Assembly (NCBI RefSeq): GCF_900114015.1
Contig: NZ_FORN01000017.1
Span: 1-64,000 of the forward strand
Length of the DNA: 64,000 bases
Direction of reading: 5' to 3'
DNA from: Caulobacter sp. UNC279MFTsu5.1
GTDB taxonomy: Bacteria > Pseudomonadota > Alphaproteobacteria > Caulobacterales > Caulobacteraceae
The stretch's first letter is position 1; every line of letters starts with the position of its first letter. The translations under genes and the position numbers were made by a program. Below, piece by piece: positions 33,513 to 41,734 of the stretch. The notes under the pieces were generated by a model. It was not told the DNA's origin. It worked only from the letters and a program-made list of their open reading frames with translations, and did not search any database.

Positions 33513-33528
33513 CTAGGGAATTCCCTAG
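33513..33528. promoter_or_regulatory. Type III island box G (perfect 16-base palindrome)
   Basis: CTAGGGAATTCCCTAG is self-complementary over all 16 bases. It lies 73 bases upstream of the 517-residue gene (minus) and 117 bases upstream of the small plus-strand gene at 33646. It is the best copy of the box in the window. Confidence 0.7.
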
Positions 33529-33645
33529 TCGCCGACGCGACGACGATCGCGCCGGCGGCGTCGCGGATCGGGATGGCGAGGCGGCGGACGCTGGGAACGC
33601 CCGTCTCTCCGATCGGTTTGAAAAGGGCAGATATGGAGGAAGCCA

Positions 33646-33840
33646 ATGTCCAAAGCCCCGCCCATTCCGCCGGAGCAACGCACCTTCAAGGGCCAGAAGC
33701 CCGAGATCGAAGGCCAAGGCGGTCACGACGATCTGCAGTCGCCCGATCCGGGCAACGCCGACGTCAACCTCAGCGAGCAGGGCCGTCACGGCAACCTGCG
33801 CCAGAACACCTCCCATTCCCGCAACGTGCAGGATCGCTGA
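33646..33840 (+). CDS. Small very hydrophilic protein
   Basis: A 64-residue protein (MSKAPPIPPEQRTFKGQKPE at the start) rich in Pro, Gln, Asn and His, lacking hydrophobic segments, so probably unstructured. GGAGGA precedes the ATG by about six bases, a strong ribosome site. It is followed by a similar gene two bases after its stop. No family function known to me. It may be outside the type III island, though box G lies upstream. Confidence 0.65.
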   Translation: MSKAPPIPPEQRTFKGQKPEIEGQGGHDDLQSPDPGNADVNLSEQGRHGNLRQNTSHSRNVQDR

Positions 33841-33842
33841 CC

Positions 33843-34067
33843 ATGCCCGGCAAGACCACCGACCGCTGGGGCGGCCCCGGCGCCAGCCACGAGAACGCCA
33901 AGCATCCGCCCCCCGATCCGACCGTCAAGGACCCGGACGACCGCGATCGCTACAGCCGCCACAGCAAGGTCTCCGGCGGCGGCGGCGAGTCCGACGTCCA
34001 CCACGCCCACGACCCGGACCGCAAGGACGATTTCCAGGCCAACGACGCGCAGAAGAAGAAGCACTGA
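33843..34067 (+). CDS. Small His/Asp/Lys-rich hydrophilic protein
   Basis: A 74-residue polar protein (DRWGGPGASHENAKHPPPDP; SDVHHAHDPDRKDDF) ending in a Lys-rich tail. No signal or membrane segment, likely disordered. It starts two bases after the 33646 gene, so they are co-transcribed. Composition suggests metal binding or a stress-related disordered protein, but neither can be supported further. Confidence 0.6.
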   Translation: MPGKTTDRWGGPGASHENAKHPPPDPTVKDPDDRDRYSRHSKVSGGGGESDVHHAHDPDRKDDFQANDAQKKKH

Positions 34068-34079
34068 GCTTCTAAACCT

Positions 34080-34112
34080 CCGCTCCTCCCGGCCCGTCGC
34101 CGGGATGAGCGG
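34080..34112. terminator. Hairpin between the small genes and the GST-like gene
   Basis: CCGCTCCTCCCGGC (34079-34092) pairs with GCCGGGATGAGCGG (34099-34112) with one mismatch, followed by TTCTTG. It can terminate both convergent units. The right arm is repeated at 35715-35726, so it is also a repeated intergenic element. Confidence 0.6.
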
Positions 34113-34121
34113 TTCTTGAAT

Positions 34122-34847
34122 TCACGCCGCCTCGCGAACCTGTGGCGCGAACTCCGGATAGTAGCCCGCCATCATCCGCTCGGCGTAGCCGACCAGGTTG
34201 GGCAGGCTCTCGGCGCGGCGACGCAGCGGCGAGTCGAAGAACGGCGTCAGGATCTGCGCCAGCATGGCGAAGACGATGGCGTCGACGCTGGTGGGCCGGT
34301 GGCCCATCATGAACGACTTGTCGCCCAGCATCTCCGACAGGGCCGTCAGCGACCAGGCGCCCAGCTCCAGGATCTCCTCGGGCGAGTGGCGGCCGATGCC
34401 GACCGCCTTGAGGCTGGTCCGCACCGTGCCCAGCAGGCCGTCGATCGCGTCGGCCCGCGCCTCGCCCGGCAGGCCGTCGAACCAGCGGGCCGGCCCCTTG
34501 GCGAAGTTGTCGTCGTCGAAGAACCGGAAATGGCAACTGGCCCAGCCCAGGTGGTTCTCGACCATGCGCTCGATCGCCCAGGCCTGGCCGCGCTGGGCCT
34601 TGCTGAGGCCGGCGTCCAGGTCGACGCCGTAGCTGCGCTCGATATAGGCGCGGATGAAGGTGGAGTCGGCGACCTTGACCCCGTCGTCGTCGATCCAGGG
34701 CAGTTGGCCCTTGGGCGAGGTCTCCGGATGGGCCGGGACCTTCTGGTACCAGAGGCCGGCCATCTTCAGGTGGATCTCGGTCTTGGTGACATAGGGGCTG
34801 CCTTCGGGGAGGCCGAAGGCGGGTCCGGCGGCGTAGAGCGTGATCAT
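34122..34847 (-). CDS. Glutathione S-transferase-like protein
   Basis: A 241-residue protein with a thioredoxin-fold N-terminal domain (ITLYAAGPAFGLPEGSPYVT, PKGQLPWIDDDGVKVADSTF, the cis-Pro LPWI and the Asp-Ser glutathione-type motif) and a helical C-terminal GST domain (MVENHLGWASCHFRFFDDDN; GHRPTSVDAIVFAML). It resembles the metaxin/failed-axon-connections branch of GST proteins. GGGAGA ahead of the ATG at 34847 sets the start. It is divergent from a WYL regulator whose operator candidate lies between them. Confidence 0.82.
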   Translation of the reverse strand: MITLYAAGPAFGLPEGSPYVTKTEIHLKMAGLWYQKVPAHPETSPKGQLPWIDDDGVKVADSTFIRAYIERSYGVDLDAGLSKAQRGQAWAIERMVENHLGWASCHFRFFDDDNFAKGPARWFDGLPGEARADAIDGLLGTVRTSLKAVGIGRHSPEEILELGAWSLTALSEMLGDKSFMMGHRPTSVDAIVFAMLAQILTPFFDSPLRRRAESLPNLVGYAERMMAGYYPEFAPQVREAA

Positions 34848-34926
34848 GGTGGTCTCTCCCTGCTGAGCCGCCTTTCGATGTCCGTCCAAGACCTCGTGTT
34901 GCGACAATCGGACGCTACCGCCATCC

Positions 34927-34948
34927 TGCTGCCAGCATGCTGTCAGCA
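34927..34948. promoter_or_regulatory. Tandem 11-base palindromes between GST-like and WYL genes
   Basis: TGCTGCCAGCA (34927-34937) is followed immediately by TGCTGTCAGCA (34938-34948); each is a palindrome around one base. They lie 22 bases before the WYL regulator start and 80 bases before the GST-like start. Likely operator of the regulator. Confidence 0.55.
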
Positions 34949-34969
34949 TCGGTCGAGCAGAGTGGCCCC

Positions 34970-35686
34970 ATGAGACGCGCCGAACGCCTTTTCCAGATCA
35001 TCCAGATCCTCCGTCGCAGTCGCCAGCCGGTCACGGCCGACGCCATGGCGGCCGAGCTGGAGACCTCCAAACGCAGCGTTTATCGCGACATCGCCGCCTT
35101 GATCGGCCAGAGGGCGCCCATCCGCGGCGAGGCGGGCGTCGGCTATGTGCTGGAGGCCGGATACGACATGCCGCCCCTGATGCTGACACCCGACGAGATC
35201 GAAGCCGCCGTGCTGGGGGCCCAGTGGGTCGCCGGCCGGGGCGATCCCGTCCTGGCCACCGCCGCCAACGACCTGATCGCCAAGATCGCAGCCGCCGTGC
35301 CCGAACAGCTGCGCCCCTACGTGCTGCAGCCGGCCACCGGCGCCTCGCCGGCCTGGAACCAGCTGCCGGACGGCATCGACATCGCCCAGACCCGGGCCTG
35401 GATCCACGCCGGCCGCAAGATCCGACTGGACTATCGCGACGAGAAGGGCGCGGTCAGCCAGCGCGTCGTCTGGCCGGTGACGGTCGGCTATCGCGAGACC
35501 GTCCGGATGCTGATCGCCTGGTGCGAGCTGCGCAACGACTTCCGCAACTTCCGCACCGACCGGATCGAGGGCGCGCAGTTCCTCGACGAGCGTCACGGCC
35601 AGCGGCCCGGCGTGCTGCGCGCGCGCTGGCAGCGGGCGCTGGAGGAGGAGCGCAAGCGGTGGGCGGCCAAGGCCGAGGGTTGCTGA
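34970..35686 (+). CDS. HTH-WYL transcriptional regulator (YafY type)
   Basis: A 238-residue regulator with an N-terminal HTH_11 domain (RRAERLFQIIQILRRSRQPV; AAELETSKRSVYRDIAALIG) and a WYL ligand-sensing domain about 140-205 (IRLDYRDEKGAVSQRVVWPV; LIAWCELRNDFRNFRTDRIE). ATG at 34970 gives the standard YafY N-terminus. Divergent from the GST-like gene, which it probably controls. Signal unknown. Confidence 0.88.
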   Translation: MRRAERLFQIIQILRRSRQPVTADAMAAELETSKRSVYRDIAALIGQRAPIRGEAGVGYVLEAGYDMPPLMLTPDEIEAAVLGAQWVAGRGDPVLATAANDLIAKIAAAVPEQLRPYVLQPATGASPAWNQLPDGIDIAQTRAWIHAGRKIRLDYRDEKGAVSQRVVWPVTVGYRETVRMLIAWCELRNDFRNFRTDRIEGAQFLDERHGQRPGVLRARWQRALEEERKRWAAKAEGC

Positions 35687-35694
35687 CTTTTGCT

Positions 35695-35726
35695 CCGCTC
35701 ATCCCGACGTTCGCCGGGATGAGCGG
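35695..35726. terminator. Hairpin after the WYL regulator
   Basis: CCGCTCATCCCG (35695-35706) and CGGGATGAGCGG (35715-35726) form a perfect 12-base stem between two convergent genes. The same stem sequence occurs at 34080-34112, so it is a repeated terminator-like element. Confidence 0.65.
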
Positions 35727-35731
35727 CTGAT

Positions 35732-36724
35732 CTAGATCCCGTGCCGCCTGGCGAAGGTCTCGAACAGGCTGGGCCAGGCGGCGACCGGCTTGCCCTCGAT
35801 CGCGCGCAGGCCGAAGCCGTGGCCGCCCTCCTCGAAGACATGCAGCTCGGCCGGGACCGCCTTGGCCTTCAGGGCCGTGAACATCATCAGGCTGTTGACC
35901 ACCGGCACGGTCCCGTCGTCGGCGGCGTGCAGCAGGAACACCGGCGGGACGCGAGCGGTGACGTTCTGGTCGGGCGAATAGAGCGCCACCTGCTCGGCCG
36001 TCGGCGACGAGCCCAGCAGGCGCCCGCGCGAGCCGGAATGGGCGGGCCCCTCCACCATCGACACCACCGGATAGATCAGGGCCGACAGGTCGGGTCGGGC
36101 CGACAGGTCGTCGGCGGCGTCGACCCGGTCATAGACCTTGGCGTCGAAGCGGGTGGTCAGGCTGGCCGCCAGGTGCCCGCCGGCCGAGAAGCCCATGATC
36201 GACACCCGAGCCGGGTCGAACCGCATCGCCGCCGCCTTCGAGCGCGCCAGGCGCACGGCGCGCTGGGCGTCCTGCAGCGGCGTGTCGGGACCCGCGCCCC
36301 AATGGTCGCCGGGCAGGCGGTAGAGCAGGACGAAACAGGTGTAGCCGCGGTCGGCCAGCCAGCGGGCCGTCTCGAAGCCTTCCTTGTCGCTGACTACGCG
36401 CTCGTAGCCGCCGCCGGGCATCAGCACCACCGCCGCGCCGTTGGCCTTGGCCGGGCGGAACACGGTCAGGGTCGGCTTGCGGGTGTGGGTCGTGGCGCGA
36501 TCGGGCAGGCCGCCGGCGACCGTGCGGTCGATCAGGGTTTCGACGGCCGTGACGCCGGCCGAACCCGGCGGGTCGCCGGGCCACAGGGGGAGGACTTCGG
36601 TCGGATCCGTCGGAGCCTTCGCGGGCTGGGCGGGCTTTGGATCCGCGAGCGCGGCCCCCGCCAGCAGCGATGTCAGCAGGCCGCCCGTCAGGCTGGCCAA
36701 GGTTCCCCGGCGATTGAAGAACAT
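35732..36724 (-). CDS. Exported alpha/beta-hydrolase, esterase type
   Basis: A 330-residue protein with a signal sequence (GTLASLTGGLLTSLLAGAAL). The fold shows the oxyanion-hole region VVLMPGGGYERVVSDKEG, nucleophile motif GFSAGGH (Ser near residue 170), an Asp in LHAADDGTVPV and His in EEGGHGFGL, a full catalytic triad of the BD-FAE/acetyl-xylan-esterase-like group. It probably deacylates sugars or polysaccharides in the periplasm. An Arg pair near the start (NRRGTLAS) could even suit a Tat signal. Monocistronic. Confidence 0.85.
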   Translation of the reverse strand: MFFNRRGTLASLTGGLLTSLLAGAALADPKPAQPAKAPTDPTEVLPLWPGDPPGSAGVTAVETLIDRTVAGGLPDRATTHTRKPTLTVFRPAKANGAAVVLMPGGGYERVVSDKEGFETARWLADRGYTCFVLLYRLPGDHWGAGPDTPLQDAQRAVRLARSKAAAMRFDPARVSIMGFSAGGHLAASLTTRFDAKVYDRVDAADDLSARPDLSALIYPVVSMVEGPAHSGSRGRLLGSSPTAEQVALYSPDQNVTARVPPVFLLHAADDGTVPVVNSLMMFTALKAKAVPAELHVFEEGGHGFGLRAIEGKPVAAWPSLFETFARRHGI

Positions 36725-36803
36725 GCGACCTCCCTAAGCGACGCGGAGGGACCCTAGGGCGGGGCCTCCGTCGCGGCAAGTCACCGGTGTCATGCCCTGC
36801 GGC

Positions 36804-37610
36804 TCAGGTCTTCGCGAACCGCAGGTGATGCAGCACGATCCCGCTGGTGGTGGCCACGTTCAGCGAGTCAAAGCCGTTGGCCATCGGAATGCCTATGGTC
36901 CTTACCCGGTCCATGACAGCTTGCGACAGCCCCGGCCCTTCCGCCCCCAGCAGCACCGCCGCCCGGGACGGCGGATCGAGCCGCGCCAGGGTCTCGCCGG
37001 CCGCCGGGCTCAGGGCCAGCCCCTGGAAGTCGTGGCGCGCCAGCAGCGCGACCACGTCCTCGCCCGGCGCCAGCCAGGCGGTCGGCACGCTGAGCGTGGC
37101 GCCGATCGAGACCCGGATGGCCTTGCGATAGAACGGATCGCAGCAGTCGCCGTCCAGGATCACCCCATCGACGCCGAACGCGGCGGCGTTGCGGAAAAGG
37201 CCGCCCAGATTGTCATGGTTGGCGATGCCCATCAGCACCAGCACCACCGCGCGCGCGCCGGCCCGGCTCAGCAGCGCCTCGGTGGACGGCGGCTCGGGCT
37301 TGACCCCGACGGCCAGGACCCCGCGATGCAGGTGGAAGCCGGCGATGGCGTCCAGCACCGCCTGGCCGGCCACGTGCACCGGGACGCTCGGCGGCAGGCC
37401 CGCCAGCACCTCGCCCAGCTTGTCGATCCGCTTGCCGTCGATCAGCAGCGACCGGACGCGCTGCGGCGCGTCGCGGACGAAGGCCCGCAGCACGGTCTCG
37501 CCCTCGGCGATGAACAGGCCCTGGCGGCCGACCAGGTCGCGCTCCTTGATGTCGCGATAGGCCGCCACGCGGGGGTCGTCGGGATCGTCGATGGGGATCA
37601 GGTCGGGCAA
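36804..37610 (-). CDS. TrmH/SpoU-family RNA 2'-O-methyltransferase
   Basis: About 268 residues. An N-terminal substrate-binding part (IKERDLVGRQGLFIAEGETV) is followed by the SPOUT methyltransferase domain with its knot motifs: MGIANHDNLGGLFRNAAAFG, LLGAEGPGLSQ and IPMANGFDSLNVATTSGIVL, which carry the Arg/Asn and SAM-binding loops of the SpoU family. The target nucleotide is not known. No ATG fits; a TTG at 37610 is the probable start, 20 bases after the MFS gene, so translation initiation is uncertain. Confidence 0.85.
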   Translation of the reverse strand: MPDLIPIDDPDDPRVAAYRDIKERDLVGRQGLFIAEGETVLRAFVRDAPQRVRSLLIDGKRIDKLGEVLAGLPPSVPVHVAGQAVLDAIAGFHLHRGVLAVGVKPEPPSTEALLSRAGARAVVLVLMGIANHDNLGGLFRNAAAFGVDGVILDGDCCDPFYRKAIRVSIGATLSVPTAWLAPGEDVVALLARHDFQGLALSPAAGETLARLDPPSRAAVLLGAEGPGLSQAVMDRVRTIGIPMANGFDSLNVATTSGIVLHHLRFAKT

Positions 37611-37630
37611 CGAGGTTCTCGGGAAAGATG

Positions 37631-38902
37631 CTAGCGCACGCCCCGTATCGGAAGGATGGCCAGACCGCCAGCCGCCGCCAGTCCGGCGGCCACCAGATAG
37701 AGGGCGTGGTAGTTCACATGGGCCGGACCCAGCACCCACATGGCCAGGACCGGCGCCATGGCCTGGGGCAAGGTGTTGGCCAGGTTGATCACCCCCAGGT
37801 CCTTGCCGGCGTCCTTCTGCGAGGGCAGCACCTGACTGACCAGGGCGATGTCGACGGCGTAGTAGCAGCCGACCGCGCAGCCGAAGATCACGAAGCCCGC
37901 CACCACCACCGGCCAGCCGGGCACGAGCGAGAAGACCAACATCGCCGCCGCCAGGATCAGGGCCGCCCCGGCCGCGAACAGCTTGCGGCGCTTGAGGCGG
38001 TCGGACAGCATGCCGCCCAGCATGCCGCAGGCCAGGTTGGCGCAGGTGGCCACCGTGGTCAGCAGGGCCATGCCCTGCTCGGCCCGCCGGCCCGGGAACA
38101 GGTCGGTGTAGTGCAGCGCGTCCTGCAGATAGAACAGCATGTAGCCCTGGGTCAGGGTGATCGCGACCAGCACCATGAACCGGCTGATCCAGGCCAGGGC
38201 GAAGTCCGGATAGGCCCGCGGATCGATCCAGAACCCGGCCAGGAAGCTGCGCCAGTCGAACGGCGGCCGCTCGCCGCGCGGCAGCGGCGGATCGTTCAGG
38301 CTCAGGGCGAACGGCGCGATCGCCGCCAGCAGCACCACGGCGATGGCCAGGTAGCGCGAGGCCTCGCCGACCAGCAGGCCGCCAACCAGGATCGCGCCGG
38401 CCATGGCGCCGATCGGATGGCCCAGGCTGAGAAAGGCCGCCACCCTGCCCTTCTGGGCGTCGGGCACCCGATCGGGCAGCACGGCCAGCAGGGCCGCGAA
38501 CAGCAGGTTGAAGGCCAGCTGGAAACAGACGACCCCCGCCATCAGCTGGACCGCGCTGTGGGCCATCATGATCAGGAAGTAGGACGCCACCGTGCCCAGC
38601 GCCCCGACCACCATCCAGGGTCGCCGCCGGCCGAAGCGCGAGGTCGTCCGGTCGCTGATCGCGCCGGCCAGCAGGTTGGCGAGGCTGGCGCTGATCGAGC
38701 CCAGAATGGCGACCTGGCTCAGCACCACGGCCTTGCCGGCCGAATCGATGGCCTGGGCCTTCAACGGCAGCAGCACCTGGAACAGGGGCATGAAACTGAC
38801 ATAGGCCCCGATCTGGGCCAGGGTGAAGGCGGCGATGAAGCCGGGCTTCACGAAGGTTGTCGGCCTTGCCCTGTCGATTCCCGCCACCTCCGCCGCCGTC
38901 AT
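37631..38902 (-). CDS. MFS transporter, sugar type
   Basis: A 423-residue, 12-helix membrane protein. The loop between helices 2 and 3 reads GAISDRTTSRFGRRRPWMVV, typical of the GPH/SLC45-like sucrose and glucoside transporters. A second-half counterpart, LGGMLSDRLKRRKLFAAG, is also visible. ATG at 38902 or 38905, both just behind GGGGAGGG. Divergent from a LacI regulator, which supports a sugar substrate; the TrmH gene follows on the same strand. Confidence 0.82.
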   Translation of the reverse strand: MTAAEVAGIDRARPTTFVKPGFIAAFTLAQIGAYVSFMPLFQVLLPLKAQAIDSAGKAVVLSQVAILGSISASLANLLAGAISDRTTSRFGRRRPWMVVGALGTVASYFLIMMAHSAVQLMAGVVCFQLAFNLLFAALLAVLPDRVPDAQKGRVAAFLSLGHPIGAMAGAILVGGLLVGEASRYLAIAVVLLAAIAPFALSLNDPPLPRGERPPFDWRSFLAGFWIDPRAYPDFALAWISRFMVLVAITLTQGYMLFYLQDALHYTDLFPGRRAEQGMALLTTVATCANLACGMLGGMLSDRLKRRKLFAAGAALILAAAMLVFSLVPGWPVVVAGFVIFGCAVGCYYAVDIALVSQVLPSQKDAGKDLGVINLANTLPQAMAPVLAMWVLGPAHVNYHALYLVAAGLAAAGGLAILPIRGVR

Positions 38903-38905
38903 CAT

Positions 38906-39121
38906 CCCTCCCCGAACGCACGCGATCTCCGCCGCGATTGGCCCGGACACTGGCCTTCCGCGCCGGGGGACACAAGGCGCGAGCGGCGACAAAGCCGGCA
39001 TTGCGGCGCCCGATCGCGCTTTTTTTGGATTCCGAGCGTCGCCTTATGGCGCGCAGTTGCTCTAGGCTGGCGACATGAAGATGAGTCCAATCCAACAGGA
39101 CCTCGGCGAGCGGGCGGTTTC
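38906..39121. promoter_or_regulatory. Divergent promoter region of MFS and LacI genes
   Basis: About 215 bases. It contains a GCGCCCGATCGCGC stretch near 39009-39022 followed by a T-run, but no clear LacI-type palindrome with TTxxCGxxAA layout that I could fix. No additional gene seen. Confidence 0.35.
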
Positions 39122-40177
39122 ATGGCGTCGGTGACGATCTACGACGTGGCGGCGCGCGCCGACGTGTCGATCAAGACGGTCTCGCGCGTCATGAACAACG
39201 AACCCAACGTGCGGCCGCAGATGCGCGAGCGCGTGCTCGAAGCCGCCGGCGCCCTGGGCTACGCCCCCAACCTGTCGGCCCGCAGCCTGGCCGGCTCGCG
39301 CTCGTTCGTGATCGCCGTCTTCGTCGACGCCTCCCTGACCCTGGACCACTGGCGCAGCGAGCGCGGCTCGGACTACCTGCAGCGCATCCAGCTGGGCGCC
39401 ACGGTCGAGTCGCGCGGCGCGGGCTACCACCTGCTGGTCGAGCTGATCGACCACGACGACCCGCGCGTCCGCCAGGAGGTCGGCGCCCTGCTGGCCGCCC
39501 TCAAGCCCGACGGCGTCATCCTGACCCCGCCCTCCTGCGACAACGAGGTGGTGCTGGAGCTGCTGGACAAGGCCGGCACGCCCTATGTGCGGCTGGGTCC
39601 GGAGAAGCCGGAAGGCCTGGGCCCTCGGGTGCACATGGACGACGTCGCCGCCGCCCGCGAGATGACCGATCACCTGATCGGGCTGGGCCACCGGCGGATC
39701 GGCTTCATCACCGGCGACCAGCGCTATGGCGCCAGCCAGGCCCGCCGCGAGGGCTATGTCGCCGCCATGAAGGCGCGCGGCCTGAAGGTCGACAAGGCTT
39801 GGCTGCAACCGGGCGACTTCACGTTCGAGTCCGGGCACAAGGCCGCAACGGCCCTGTTGGCCCTCGATGAGCGGCCGACGGCGATCTTCGCCAGCTCCGA
39901 CGAAATGGCCCTGGGCGCCCTGGCGGCGGCGGCCGAGGCCGAGCTTTCATGCCCCGGCGACCTCTCGGTGGCCGGGTTCGACGACAGTCCCGTCTCGCGC
40001 CTCAGCCGCCCGCAGTTGACCACCATCCGCCAGCCCCTGGTGGAGATGTCGACCCTGGCCACCAAGATGCTGATCAACGGCGTGACCCGCAAGGCCGAGG
40101 CCGGGACCGGCCCCCGCGACGAGCTCCTGCCCTTCACCCTGATCCACCGGGCTTCCACCGCGCCGCCGAAGGGGTGA
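39122..40177 (+). CDS. LacI-family transcriptional regulator
   Basis: A 351-residue LacI/GalR regulator. N-terminal HTH: VTIYDVAARADVSIKTVSRV with the hinge helix NLSARSLAGSRS; then the periplasmic-binding-type sensor domain (VIAVFVDASL; HRRIGFITGDQRYGASQARR; AIFASSDEMALGALAAAAEA; LSVAGFDDSPVSRLSRPQLT). It most probably represses or activates the divergent MFS transporter gene in response to a sugar. Stop is three bases from the convergent tolC-like gene. Confidence 0.92.
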   Translation: MASVTIYDVAARADVSIKTVSRVMNNEPNVRPQMRERVLEAAGALGYAPNLSARSLAGSRSFVIAVFVDASLTLDHWRSERGSDYLQRIQLGATVESRGAGYHLLVELIDHDDPRVRQEVGALLAALKPDGVILTPPSCDNEVVLELLDKAGTPYVRLGPEKPEGLGPRVHMDDVAAAREMTDHLIGLGHRRIGFITGDQRYGASQARREGYVAAMKARGLKVDKAWLQPGDFTFESGHKAATALLALDERPTAIFASSDEMALGALAAAAEAELSCPGDLSVAGFDDSPVSRLSRPQLTTIRQPLVEMSTLATKMLINGVTRKAEAGTGPRDELLPFTLIHRASTAPPKG

Positions 40178-40180
40178 GGC

Positions 40181-41710
40181 TCACTCCTGAAGGGCGACCT
40201 TCCAGGTGTCGATGGTCGCGCCCAGCTGCTGATCCAGCATCGTCAGGGCGTTGAGATAGTTGATCGCGGCGCTCAGCGCCTGGAGGTCGGCCGAGCGCAG
40301 GTTCGCCTCGAAGGTCAGCAGCTCGAAGTTCGAGGCCCGGCCGGCGCTCAGCTTCTCGCGTTCCAGCTCTAAAGTCCTGGCCGCCAGGTCGCGCGACAGC
40401 CGCGTGGCCTCCACCTGCCGCCAGGCCAGCTCCACGCCTTGGACGCCGTCGCGCACCTGGGCCTCGACGGTCTGGCGCAGGTCGTCCAGGCGCAGTTCCT
40501 GGGTCCGCACCAGGGTCTGGGCCTGGATCTCGGCCTGGCGCGGGCGGTAGTCGCCCAGGGGGATGCGGAACTGCACGCCGACCCCGCCGCTGGTGCGCGG
40601 CAGGCCGGCCCCGGCCAGCGGCGCGCCGGCGATCGGGCCGTCGAGCAGGTCGCCGCGCTCGGTCTGCCGTTGCACCGAGCCGTAGACCGACACGTCCCAC
40701 AAACGGTTGTTGCGCGCCAGGATCAGGCCCTGGCGCGCCTGCTCGACGGCGCGCTTCTGCGACAGGAAGTCGGGACGGTTGTCCAGGGCCGTGGCGATCG
40801 CCTGGTCGAGATCGACCGCCGTGGGCCTGGCGTCCGGGGCGTCGGCGGCGACCACGTCGGTGTGCAGGTCGACGGCCAGCAGGGTCAGCAAGGCGATCTG
40901 GGCGCTGTTGCGCTGTTGTTCGGCCTGCAGCAGCGCCACCTGCTGGGCGGCGATGTCGGCCTGGGTCTGGACGATGTCGGCCGCGGCCATCCGCCCGGCG
41001 TCGATCAGCGCCTGGTTGGTGGCCAGCTGGGCGCGGGAGCGCTCCAGAGACTGACGGGCGATCAACAGCTGCTGCTGGCCCTGGACCAGGGTGCGGTAGG
41101 CCAGGATGATGCGGCTGACCGTCTCCGACACCGTCGCCTTCAGGTTCAGGCGGTCGATGGAATCCTGCAGCCGGGCCAGGCGCACCGGCGCGGTGTTGAC
41201 GGCCAGGCCGGCGCCGCGCAGCAGGGGTTGGCTGACACCGAGCGTGGCCACCTGCGTCGTCAGGTCGTTGCTCCCGCTACGGAGGGTCTGGCGCGCCCAG
41301 CCGAAGTCGAACTGCGCCCCGGTCGGGATCAGCCACGACGCGCTTGGGTTCAGTTGCAGGGTCGAGCCGCGCAGGTCGCCGGCCCGCGTGGTCTCGGCCG
41401 AGCCGGTGATCGCCCCGATCGGACGAAACCGGGTTTCGGCGACGAACAAGTCGTACTTCTCGGCGGCTCGGACGACATAGGCCGACTTGATCGCGCGGTT
41501 GTCGCGCAAGCCCAGGAACACCGCGTCGGCCAGGCTGAGCGTCAGGCGCGGACCGACCGGGGCGGGCCGCGGGCTGGCCGGCGAGCCGACGGGGGCCTGG
41601 GCCCGGGCCGGCGGGGCCAGGGCCAACGCCAGGACCAGCACCGCCGGGACCAGCGGCCACCTCGAAAGGCGCTGGGACGGGCGAGGTTCGGCAACCCGAT
41701 ACGCAGACAT
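40181..41710 (-). CDS. TolC-type outer-membrane efflux protein
   Basis: A 509-residue protein with signal sequence (LVPAVLVLALALAPPARAQ) and two TolC repeats of long helices (e.g. RLARLQDSIDRLNLKATVSE; LRLDDLRQTVEAQVRDGVQG; ARTLELEREKLSAGRASNFE). It gives the outer-membrane channel of the tripartite efflux system whose ATPase, permease and fusion protein are encoded divergently next door. Sequence TTGACACTAAGGTCAA lies in the shared promoter region. Confidence 0.9.
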   Translation of the reverse strand: MSAYRVAEPRPSQRLSRWPLVPAVLVLALALAPPARAQAPVGSPASPRPAPVGPRLTLSLADAVFLGLRDNRAIKSAYVVRAAEKYDLFVAETRFRPIGAITGSAETTRAGDLRGSTLQLNPSASWLIPTGAQFDFGWARQTLRSGSNDLTTQVATLGVSQPLLRGAGLAVNTAPVRLARLQDSIDRLNLKATVSETVSRIILAYRTLVQGQQQLLIARQSLERSRAQLATNQALIDAGRMAAADIVQTQADIAAQQVALLQAEQQRNSAQIALLTLLAVDLHTDVVAADAPDARPTAVDLDQAIATALDNRPDFLSQKRAVEQARQGLILARNNRLWDVSVYGSVQRQTERGDLLDGPIAGAPLAGAGLPRTSGGVGVQFRIPLGDYRPRQAEIQAQTLVRTQELRLDDLRQTVEAQVRDGVQGVELAWRQVEATRLSRDLAARTLELEREKLSAGRASNFELLTFEANLRSADLQALSAAINYLNALTMLDQQLGATIDTWKVALQE

Positions 41711-41734
41711 CCTCGCGCCACCCGACGAACGATA

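Noticed and set aside
36752-36760. CCCTAGGG upstream of the esterase gene, as another island box
   Set aside because: The halves are inverted in order and lack the four-base centre; it does not fit the CTAGGG-N4-CCCTAG layout.
39009-39027. GCGCCCGATCGCGC plus T-run as terminator or LacI operator
   Set aside because: The palindrome is imperfect, and its place in a divergent promoter region does not suit a terminator.
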